A stretch of 60,214 bases of DNA from an uncultured Aquimarina sp. Its GTDB lineage: Bacteria; Bacteroidota; Bacteroidia; Flavobacteriales; Flavobacteriaceae. Shown here in pieces: positions 52,987-60,214 of the stretch. The first letter of the stretch is position 1. Every line of letters begins with the position of its first letter. The position numbers and the translations under genes are program-made. A model generated the notes under the pieces. That model was not told where the DNA came from. It saw only the letters and a list, made by a program, of their open reading frames with translations, and made no database searches. Location: assembly GCF_947500065.1 (NCBI RefSeq), contig NZ_CANMQT010000006.1, positions 1 to 60,214 of the forward strand. Direction: 5' to 3'.

Positions 52987-55900
52987 ATGAAAATAGCTTA
53001 TTTCTTAATGGCGGTATTTTTAACCACAGTTATTAATGCTCAAGAAATTCAGATTAGGGGTAATGTAAAAGATGTTAACGGATTAGAACTTCCAGGAGTT
53101 AATGTCATTGTGAAAAACACTTCAAATGGAGCAGTAACAGATTTTAATGGAAACTATACTTTAGATAATGTATCAGTAGGAAGTACAATTGTTTTCTCTT
53201 ATGTTGGTTTCACTTCACAAGAAGTGACAATAAGACAAAATTTTGTCATTAACATTACGATGCAAGAAGACAGCGAATCTCTGGAACAGGTTATCGTAAT
53301 CGGTTATGGAACACAAACTAAAAAAGAAATTACGGGTGCAGTTTCTGTAATTGGTGCAGAAACTATTGAAGAGCTTAACGTAGTAAGAGTAGAGCAAGCA
53401 CTTCAGGGACAAGTAGCAGGTGTAAATATTACATCACAATCTGGTGCTCCTGGAAGTAGTTCTACTATATCGATTCGTGGAATATCTACCAATGGGGATA
53501 GTAGACCTCTAATTCTGGTGGATGGAAACGTAATAGAGGACTTGAGTGTACTCAATCCTAATGATATAGAAAGTATCAATGTATTAAAAGATGCTACAGC
53601 TGGTATTTATGGAGTACGAGCGGCAAATGGAGTTATTCTTATTACTACCAAATCTGGATATAGAAATCAAGAACTAAAATTTGAGCTAGATTCTTATGCG
53701 GGTTTTCAAGAAACAACAAGGAGACTTCCTGTGCTTAATGCAACTGAATATGGTATAATAATAAATGAATCTTTCGCCGCTGGAGGAGGTACTCCGCCCT
53801 TTGCCAATTTATCCGAATTAGGAGAAGGTACAGATTGGCAAGATGAAATTTTTAGAACAGCCTCAATTTCTAATATTAATTTTAGTGCTACTGGTGGTGG
53901 TAAGAATTCTACATATTCTGCAGGAGTTTCTTATTTAACGCAGGATGGTATTGTTGGAGGAAGTGATGCTAATTTCGAACGTTTTACAGGAAGACTAAAT
54001 TATAGCTTAGATATTGTTAAAAATTTGAAGTTTACTACCTCAGGTATTTTTACACAAACTAATAGGCAAACTTTGTTAGAAAATACATTAGGGTCTGTAT
54101 TGTTTAATGCTTTAAATATGGCTCCTAATTTATCAGTTAGAGATGAGAATGGTGATTTTACATTAGCGGAAGGATTGGGTAATGAAGTAATTAACCCAGT
54201 TGCACAGATCGCTAATACATTTAACAATACCGAGGTTAACAGAATAGGTGCTACATTTGGGTTGAAATATAATTTTCTAAGCAATTTCACAGCAGAGTCT
54301 AGGTATCAATTTAACTATTCTGAAGTAGATGGTAAAGGTTTCTCGCCAGAGGTCTTCTATGGATCCGGAAAAGTATTCAATGTTGATAGAAGTAGTGTTA
54401 CGGAGTCCAAAAACTTCTTTAGAGATTATACTTGGGATAATTTCTTAAAATACGAAAAGGTATTTGCAGATGATCATGATGTAAAAGTGCTTTTAGGGAT
54501 GTCGGTATTCAAGACAACGGGAACATTTACCGGTTTTACGGGATTTGATATTATAGATAACTCATATGCTAATGCTAATATTTCTCAGGCGTCAGATGTA
54601 GTCAATAATTTTCAAAATGGAGGAAATACTTTTGATTCTAGACTGTTGTCCTATTTTTCTAGATTACAATATGGATATAAAGGCAAATATTTATTATCAG
54701 CAGTAATCAGAAGAGATGGTTCAACAAAATTTGGACCGAAAAACAAGTTTGGATATTTTCCATCAGCTTCTGTTGGTTGGGTAATATCTGATGAATCTTT
54801 TCTCAGTAATAGTAGTTGGTTAAACTTCTTAAAATTTAGAGCTAGTTATGGTGTAATTGGGAATGATAGAATAAAAGATTTTCAATTTATATCCTTGTTA
54901 AATGGAGAAGGATCTTATGTTATTAATGATGAACTGATAATTGGGGAAGCTATTGGAGCACTTTCTAATCCGGAAATTAAATGGGAAAAACAAAAAACAC
55001 TGGATATAGGACTGGATACAAAATTATTAAACAACAAAATTGATATTACATTTGACTATTTTAAAAAACGAACAGAAGACTTATTAGTGGTAGCACCTGT
55101 TTCGGGTATTCTTGGCGTTGCAGCACCAGGATCATCACCACCTACAATCAATGCAGGTATTGTAGAAAATGAAGGTTATGAATTTAAAATAGCTTATCAA
55201 GATCAGTTATCAGAAAATTTAAAATTTAATATTAGTTATAATATTACACTGTTAGAGAATGAAGTAATATCAGTTAACAGTGATAGTGATTTTATCGCAG
55301 GTGGTTCGTTTGGTGTAGGCCAAGACCCTCCATCAAGAATGGAGGCAGGTAAGCCAATTGGATACTTCTACGGATTACAAACAGATGGAATTTTTCAGAA
55401 TCAGGCAGAGGTAGATACACATGCTACTCAGGCCAACGCAGCTCCAGGAGATATTAGATATGTAGATATGAATGGAGATGGACAAATAGATTCTGATGAC
55501 AGAACAGATATTGGTAATCCCATTCCAGACGCTACAATGGGATTAAATATTGGTTTAGATTATAAAAACTTTGATTTCACCACTTATGCATTCGCCTCAG
55601 TGGGAAATGATATGGTAAGAAACTATGAACGAAATCAACCCTTAGTAAATAGAAGAAATGCATTTTTAGGACGTTGGACAGGCGAAGGTTCCACGGATTC
55701 TTTTCATAGGGTGACAACGGCTGCTAATTCTAATAGTTTGTTTTCTAGTTTCTATGTAGAGGATGGTTCATACTTAAGAATCCAGAATGTACAAGTAGGC
55801 TATACGTTCCCTAATCAATATATGAATCCCATTGGTATAGATAAATTTAGAATTTATGCTTCAGTAAATAACTTATATACATTCACTGAGTATAGTGGAT

Positions 55901-56025
55901 ATGACCCTTCTGCGTATCAATCTAATCCAGATCCTAATACAGCAAGCCCAATTGGGGCAGGTATCGATCAAGGATTTTATCCTGTGCCAAGAACATATTT
56001 ATTAGGTGTAAATCTTAAATTTTAA
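52987..56025 (+). CDS. SusC-like TonB-dependent outer membrane transporter
   Basis: This encodes 1012 residues with a signal peptide ending at NAQE. A CarboxypepD_reg-like domain (about 20-95, GVNVIVKNTSNGAVTDFNGN) precedes the TonB-box region and the plug (about 105-225) with VIGYGTQTKKEITGAV, GQVAGVNITSQSGAPGSSS and NVLKDATAGIYGVRAANGVI, all of the SusC family. The barrel fills the rest, ending PRTYLLGVNLKF. SusC forms the transport channel for oligosaccharides with SusD as lid. The susD gene starts five bases after its stop. Confidence 0.96.
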   Translation: MKIAYFLMAVFLTTVINAQEIQIRGNVKDVNGLELPGVNVIVKNTSNGAVTDFNGNYTLDNVSVGSTIVFSYVGFTSQEVTIRQNFVINITMQEDSESLEQVIVIGYGTQTKKEITGAVSVIGAETIEELNVVRVEQALQGQVAGVNITSQSGAPGSSSTISIRGISTNGDSRPLILVDGNVIEDLSVLNPNDIESINVLKDATAGIYGVRAANGVILITTKSGYRNQELKFELDSYAGFQETTRRLPVLNATEYGIIINESFAAGGGTPPFANLSELGEGTDWQDEIFRTASISNINFSATGGGKNSTYSAGVSYLTQDGIVGGSDANFERFTGRLNYSLDIVKNLKFTTSGIFTQTNRQTLLENTLGSVLFNALNMAPNLSVRDENGDFTLAEGLGNEVINPVAQIANTFNNTEVNRIGATFGLKYNFLSNFTAESRYQFNYSEVDGKGFSPEVFYGSGKVFNVDRSSVTESKNFFRDYTWDNFLKYEKVFADDHDVKVLLGMSVFKTTGTFTGFTGFDIIDNSYANANISQASDVVNNFQNGGNTFDSRLLSYFSRLQYGYKGKYLLSAVIRRDGSTKFGPKNKFGYFPSASVGWVISDESFLSNSSWLNFLKFRASYGVIGNDRIKDFQFISLLNGEGSYVINDELIIGEAIGALSNPEIKWEKQKTLDIGLDTKLLNNKIDITFDYFKKRTEDLLVVAPVSGILGVAAPGSSPPTINAGIVENEGYEFKIAYQDQLSENLKFNISYNITLLENEVISVNSDSDFIAGGSFGVGQDPPSRMEAGKPIGYFYGLQTDGIFQNQAEVDTHATQANAAPGDIRYVDMNGDGQIDSDDRTDIGNPIPDATMGLNIGLDYKNFDFTTYAFASVGNDMVRNYERNQPLVNRRNAFLGRWTGEGSTDSFHRVTTAANSNSLFSSFYVEDGSYLRIQNVQVGYTFPNQYMNPIGIDKFRIYASVNNLYTFTEYSGYDPSAYQSNPDPNTASPIGAGIDQGFYPVPRTYLLGVNLKF

Positions 56026-56030
56026 TCAAA

Positions 56031-57500
56031 ATGAAAAAGATAAAATATAATATCAAATCAACAGTAGTCTTTTTTGTACTGTTAGGAGTATTCACCTCTT
56101 GTAGTGATGATTTTGTTGATGTAGCCTCAGAGGATGAAAATTCAGAAGATTTTTTTAATAGTGAAGAAGATTATCAGAGTGCTTTGATAGGAGCCTATGA
56201 TTTATTACAATCCACTTATCTAAATGTAATGTTAGGAGAAATAGCTTCAGACAATACATTGGCAGGAGGAGAAAGTGCAACTGATGTACCTGGTATTCAG
56301 GAAATAGATGATATGGTTCATACACCTGTTAACGCACAACTCAGAGATATATGGAGTTGGATGTATGCGGGAGTTAACAGAGCTAATTATATAATGGAAT
56401 TTCAGGATAAAACTGATTTTGCAGGTAAAGAAGAAGTAATTGGACAAACTCGTTTTCTAAGAGCCTATTATTATTTTGAGCTAGTAAAATGGTTTGGAGA
56501 TGTACCATTAGCAATTGATAAAAGAATTCTTTTTGGAGAAGAAACCAATTTTGATAGATCTCCAAAAGAAGATGTGTATGTACTCATAGAGGAAGATTTA
56601 CAGTTTGCAGCTAATAACTTACCTATAACTCAAGCTGAAACCGGTAGAATAACACAAGGGGCTGCAAGAGCTTTACTTGGTAAGGTATATCTGTATCAGG
56701 ATAAATTTACAGAAGCGGCTAATGTATTAGATCAAGTTGTAAGCGGGCCTTATGATTTAGTAACAGACTATGAATCTATCTTCGAACAAGAAGGAGAAAA
56801 TAATATAGAATCTGTTTTCGAAGTACAATATACCGATGAAGAAGGAGCAGGTTTCGGATGTTTACAATGTAGTGAAGGTAATGTAGCAGTAGGTTTTAAT
56901 GGAATTAGAAATTACTCAGGACCACAATTTGAATCAGGTTTTAGTTTTAATGTTCCTACACAAGAAGTTGTGGATACATTCGAAGCTGGTGATATTAGGC
57001 TTGATGTTGCTATTTTAGATATAGAAGCTTGGGCTGCTTCTCAAGGAGCTACTTTCTCTACCGGTTTTGAGCATACTGGATATTTTAACAGAAAATATAT
57101 TGCTCGTCAGGGCGACCTTAATACGGGAGATGCTAATCTAACAAATCCTAATAATTATAGAGCAATCAGATTTGCTGATGTTCTGTTAATGGCAGCAGAA
57201 GCACATAATAGAAAATCAGCAAGTAATGATGGACAAGCATTAATCTATCTCAATAGAGTGAGAACTAGAGCCGAATTACCGGATGTAACAGTTACAGGAA
57301 CTGCTTTGCTAGATGCAATTTATCAGGAACGAAGAGTAGAACTGGTTGGAGAAGGTCATCATTTTTTCGATTTAGTAAGAACAGGAAGAGCCGCAACAGA
57401 AATAGATGGTTTTGTAGTAGGAAAACACGAACTGTTTCCTATACCATTGATAGAGATTCAATTAGCAGGAGATAGATGGGAACAAAACCCAGGGTACTAA
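56031..57500 (+). CDS. SusD-like glycan-binding lipoprotein
   Basis: This encodes 489 residues. The signal peptide has a lipobox with Cys near residue 24 (VFTSCSDD), so the protein is a surface lipoprotein. The SusD fold is shown by EDYQSALIGAYDLLQSTYL, TRFLRAYYYFELVKWFGDVPLA near 140 (TPR-like helix pair), ALLGKVYLYQDKF and the end motif YQERRVELVGEGHHFFDLVRTG with FPIPLIEIQL. It binds the glycan and closes the SusC channel. It is cotranscribed with SusC and followed by the PKD lipoprotein. Confidence 0.96.
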   Translation: MKKIKYNIKSTVVFFVLLGVFTSCSDDFVDVASEDENSEDFFNSEEDYQSALIGAYDLLQSTYLNVMLGEIASDNTLAGGESATDVPGIQEIDDMVHTPVNAQLRDIWSWMYAGVNRANYIMEFQDKTDFAGKEEVIGQTRFLRAYYYFELVKWFGDVPLAIDKRILFGEETNFDRSPKEDVYVLIEEDLQFAANNLPITQAETGRITQGAARALLGKVYLYQDKFTEAANVLDQVVSGPYDLVTDYESIFEQEGENNIESVFEVQYTDEEGAGFGCLQCSEGNVAVGFNGIRNYSGPQFESGFSFNVPTQEVVDTFEAGDIRLDVAILDIEAWAASQGATFSTGFEHTGYFNRKYIARQGDLNTGDANLTNPNNYRAIRFADVLLMAAEAHNRKSASNDGQALIYLNRVRTRAELPDVTVTGTALLDAIYQERRVELVGEGHHFFDLVRTGRAATEIDGFVVGKHELFPIPLIEIQLAGDRWEQNPGY

Positions 57501-57519
57501 AAAACAAAAACGAAAAAAG

Positions 57520-59613
57520 ATGAAATTTTTAAAATACATATTCGGTTTATGTCTTTCTATACTATTCATTTTGAGCTGTAATGAAGATGATAATCAGGAC
57601 TATTTAAATAATGTTGTTGCCCCGTCAAATATATCAGCGCTTTTGCAGATTACTCAGGACAATACAGGATTAGTAACCATTACTCCGAATGGAGATGGAG
57701 TAGTTTCCTTTGATGTTGATTTTGGTGATGGTACGGTGGAGTCTGAAAATGTAAAAATTGGAGAAAGTACGACACATACCTATGCCGAAGGAACTTATAA
57801 TTTAAGATTGGTAGGTAATGGTATAACAGGATTAACAACTGAAGCTACACAAGAAGTAGTCGTTTCATTTAACCCACCAGAAAATTTAGTTGTTACTATA
57901 GAAAATGATGCGGCTGTATCCAAACAAGTAAATGTAACGGCTACGGCAGACAATGCAATGTCTTTTGATGTATATTTTGGGGAAACAGGAAATGATACTC
58001 CAGTAACCGCTAATATTGGAGAAATTGCTTCATATACCTATGAGGAAGCTGGAGCCTATACGATTAGAGTTGTTGCTAAGGGAGGAGCTATCGCGACAAC
58101 AGAATATACAGAAGAGTTCTTAGTAACAGAAATTTTACAACCTATAGTATCAGCACCGATACCACCAACCAGAGGAGTACAAGATGTTGTTTCTATGTTT
58201 AGTGATGCTTATACAGATGTGAATGTAGATACTTGGCGCACGCCTTGGTCGGATGCCACTTTTGAAGATGTTGAGATAGATGGAAATCCTACGAAAAAGT
58301 ACAGTGCTCTTAATTTCGTTGGAATAGAAACCACAACTGCAACTATAGATGCTAGTACAATGACTCATTTTCATACCGACATATGGTCACCAAATTTAAC
58401 TGAGTTTAAGATTAAATTAGTTGATTTTGGAGCAAATGGAGTTTTTGATGGCGGAGACGATGTAGAACATGAAATAACAATAGCTAATCCAGCAAATGGA
58501 GAATGGGTGAGTTTAGATATTCCATTAGCTGATTTTACAGGATTAACTACAAGAAGTAATATTGCTCAATTAATATATGTTGGAGCACCTTCAGGAACGG
58601 CTATAGTTTTTGTTGATAATGTTTATTTCCATAAACCACCAGAGCCTGCATCTGGATTAGAAGGAATTTGGAAACTTGCGCCTCAAGCGGGAGCTTTTAA
58701 AGTAGGGCCAACACCTGGAAGTGGAGATTGGTTTACAAGTGATGATCAGACTGTTATTGATCGAGCTTGCTTTTTTGATGATGAATATGTGTTTTCATTA
58801 GATGGAAGTTTTAGCAACGTTTTAGGTTCTGAAACCTGGTTAGAAGCTTGGCAAGGAGTAGCGTCTGATCAGTGTGGATTACCTGTAGCGCCGCATGATG
58901 GAACTGTTGCTGCAACTTACATTTATGACGATGGAGCAGGTACGGTGACTCTTAATGGTACAGGAGCTTATCTGGTGTTACCAAAAGTGAATAATGATGG
59001 CGAACTACCAAATGTACCAGTACCAGGATCTATAACATATGACGTAATTCTAACGAATAACAATAATGATATGGAAGTAAGTATTGAATCTGGAACCGGA
59101 GTGTTTTGGACATACAAACTTATAAGAGAAGTTCCAGTAATAGCAGGGACTTGGAGATTAGCATCAGAGGCAGGAGCTTTTAAAGTAGGACCAGCACCTG
59201 GAAGCGGAGATTGGTTTACGAGTGACGATCAAACTGTTATTGATCGAGCTTGCTTTTTTGATGATGAATATGTCTTTTCATCAGACGGAAGTTTTAGTAA
59301 TGTTTTAGGCTCTGAAACGTGGCTGGAAGCTTGGCAAGGAGTGGTATCTGATCAATGCGGTACACCTGTGTCTCCACATGATGGAACTGGTGCTGCATCA
59401 TATGTGTATAATGAAGGAACATCTACAATTACCCTTAATGGTTCAGGAGCTTATCTGGTATTGTCCAAAGTAAATAATGATGGAGAATTGCCAAATGTAC
59501 CAGTACCAGGATCTATAACATATGATATCATTCTTACCAACAATAATAATGATATGGAGGTAAGGATTGAAGCGGGAACGGGAGTGTTTTGGACTTATAA
59601 ACTAGTAAGGTGA
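57520..59613 (+). CDS. Surface lipoprotein with PKD-like domains and duplicated C-terminal domain (SusE-position)
   Basis: This encodes 697 residues. The lipobox is ILSCNED near residue 20. Two PKD-like domains follow (about 40-115 with SFDVDFGDGTVES and 120-205), then a region near 215-375 (DVNVDTWRTPWSD, WVSLDIPLADF) that looks like a carbohydrate-binding beta-sandwich. The last 310 residues are two near-identical units (about 382-536 and 543-697), each with WFTSDDQTVIDRACFFDDEY. No catalytic domain is seen. Position after susD, lipid anchor and repeated binding-like domains suggest a surface glycan-binding protein, analogous to SusE/SusF. The related gene downstream begins the same way. 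Confidence 0.85.
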   Translation: MKFLKYIFGLCLSILFILSCNEDDNQDYLNNVVAPSNISALLQITQDNTGLVTITPNGDGVVSFDVDFGDGTVESENVKIGESTTHTYAEGTYNLRLVGNGITGLTTEATQEVVVSFNPPENLVVTIENDAAVSKQVNVTATADNAMSFDVYFGETGNDTPVTANIGEIASYTYEEAGAYTIRVVAKGGAIATTEYTEEFLVTEILQPIVSAPIPPTRGVQDVVSMFSDAYTDVNVDTWRTPWSDATFEDVEIDGNPTKKYSALNFVGIETTTATIDASTMTHFHTDIWSPNLTEFKIKLVDFGANGVFDGGDDVEHEITIANPANGEWVSLDIPLADFTGLTTRSNIAQLIYVGAPSGTAIVFVDNVYFHKPPEPASGLEGIWKLAPQAGAFKVGPTPGSGDWFTSDDQTVIDRACFFDDEYVFSLDGSFSNVLGSETWLEAWQGVASDQCGLPVAPHDGTVAATYIYDDGAGTVTLNGTGAYLVLPKVNNDGELPNVPVPGSITYDVILTNNNNDMEVSIESGTGVFWTYKLIREVPVIAGTWRLASEAGAFKVGPAPGSGDWFTSDDQTVIDRACFFDDEYVFSSDGSFSNVLGSETWLEAWQGVVSDQCGTPVSPHDGTGAASYVYNEGTSTITLNGSGAYLVLSKVNNDGELPNVPVPGSITYDIILTNNNNDMEVRIEAGTGVFWTYKLVR
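58663..59127 (+). repeat. Intragenic duplicated unit, copy 1
   Basis: This is the first copy of a 483-bp-period tandem duplication inside the SusE-position lipoprotein; the second is at 59146-59610. Long runs are identical or differ only at third positions, for example around GATCGAGCTTGCTTTTTTGA, so the duplication is fairly recent or kept by gene conversion. Confidence 0.88.
59146..59610 (+). repeat. Intragenic duplicated unit, copy 2
   Basis: This is the second copy of the unit described at 58663-59127, offset by exactly 483 bp (161 codons) and in frame. It has a few amino-acid changes such as Leu to Ser before DGSF and Leu to Thr after DQCG. Confidence 0.88.
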
Positions 59614-59659
59614 TTTTACAAAAAACATATCTGATCGTTGATAATAAAAATATAATTAC

Positions 59660-60214
59660 ATGAAAAAATTAAAATATAATTTCGGATTTTTTATAGCTCT
59701 GGCTTTGTTGTTTAGTAGCTGTCAAGATGACGATATATCTGTTGGTGAAATTATAGCGCCATCCAATATACAAGTTACGATTGATATCGTAGGTGTCGAT
59801 GCTAATAATCCTAACGGAGATGGAAGTGGTACAGTGAATTTTAGCGCTACTGCTGACAATGCTATTACATATACCTATGTTTTTAATGGAACTGCTGAGG
59901 CATCTCCATCTGGAACTAAATCATATGATTTTTCTGTTACAGGTTTAAGTACCTATACAGTGACTGTTATCGCAGTAGGAACCGGTGGAGTATCATCCAG
60001 TACAACTGTAGAAGTAGAAGTACTGGTACTGTATGAGCCACCGATAGAATTAATTACAATGCTTACTTCGGGACCTTGGAGAATTAAAAGTGAAGCTCCA
60101 GGACATTTTGGCCTTGGACCTGTTGGAGGTACAGAACCGTCCGGTTTCTTTGCTGCACCCCCAAATGATAAAGCAACAGTTGGGATGTATGATGACCGTT
60201 ATATTTTTAATGCC
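59660..60214 (+). CDS. PKD-type lipoprotein, 3' end cut by window edge
   Basis: The frame opens at ATG 59660 and runs 185 codons to the edge. The signal peptide ends in a lipobox (LLFSSCQDDD, Cys near 21), then comes a PKD-like domain (about 30-125, VNFSATADNAITYTYVF) and the start of a domain (MLTSGPWRIKSEAPGHFGLG, YDDRYIFNA) that resembles the duplicated unit of the gene before. It belongs to the same operon, 46 bases after the previous stop. The missing part could hold a glycoside hydrolase (for example GH16) or another binding domain. Confidence 0.85.
   Translation, partial: MKKLKYNFGFFIALALLFSSCQDDDISVGEIIAPSNIQVTIDIVGVDANNPNGDGSGTVNFSATADNAITYTYVFNGTAEASPSGTKSYDFSVTGLSTYTVTVIAVGTGGVSSSTTVEVEVLVLYEPPIELITMLTSGPWRIKSEAPGHFGLGPVGGTEPSGFFAAPPNDKATVGMYDDRYIFNA

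Overview
The window looks like a low-GC chromosome segment from a marine Flavobacteriaceae bacterium; Aquimarina or a close relative is plausible, but I cannot prove the genus. The evidence is a Bacteroidetes-type (subtype iii) T6SS, a SusC/SusD pair, bacillithiol biosynthesis (BshB1), an M61 peptidase with a PDZ domain, a ResB-CcsA fusion, and many starts preceded by the Bacteroidetes -7 element TAnnTTTG.

Layout. 1-17.8 kb is a T6SS-iii locus in two divergent arms. The minus arm reads NlpC/P60 lipoprotein, tssG, tssN, two tssD (Hcp) genes, vgrG, an unknown 329-residue protein, a PAAR-like/phospholipase-like effector with a small membrane protein behind it, and a 1002-residue unknown protein with a lipoprotein behind it that runs off the window. 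The plus arm reads tssE, tssF, a membrane-anchored PKD protein (TssP candidate), tssK and tssO. The sheath genes tssB/tssC, the ClpV gene tssH, and tssQ/tssR are not recognised here. 17.9-28 kb holds an M61 peptidase, the remains of a small gene cluster of the kind often found near photolyase/cryptochrome genes (flavin reductase-like gene, 4-TM protein, decayed DUF2256 and TIGR03643 genes, intact DUF2452), tRNA-Ser, an M28 lipoprotein peptidase, tRNA-His, bshB1 with a trans-sulfuration enzyme, and a TPR hybrid histidine kinase. 28-30 kb is a thiol-peroxide defence cluster (2-Cys Prx, Trx, DUF6952, Tpx). 30-45 kb is mostly housekeeping: DgkA, FtsK, LolA, LptF/G, RibB with a degenerate RibA domain, a DegT aminotransferase, a thioredoxin-like protein, a nitroreductase, a thioesterase, NhaC, a CPBP protein, RdgB, a KdsC-like phosphatase and a DUF2520 protein. 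45-48 kb is the cytochrome c biogenesis fusion. 48.3 kb to the end is a polysaccharide-utilisation type locus: SLC5 symporter, propeller/LuxR-type regulator, SusC, SusD, a PKD-rich surface lipoprotein with an internal duplication, and the start of a second such lipoprotein.

The most unusual item is the 1.1-kb gap between nhaC and the CPBP gene (41.3-42.3 kb). It holds three tandem, diverged units. Each has two TCG-centred direct repeats exactly 20 bp apart, a TAnnTTTG box 55-56 bp after the second repeat, about 140 bp without an open frame but with repeated CCC(C)AA motifs, and a Rho-independent terminator built on the same AAGCCTC/GAGGCTT stem. I read this as a family of three paralogous small RNAs under a common activator. 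All functional statements are from reading the sequence; no database search was run.
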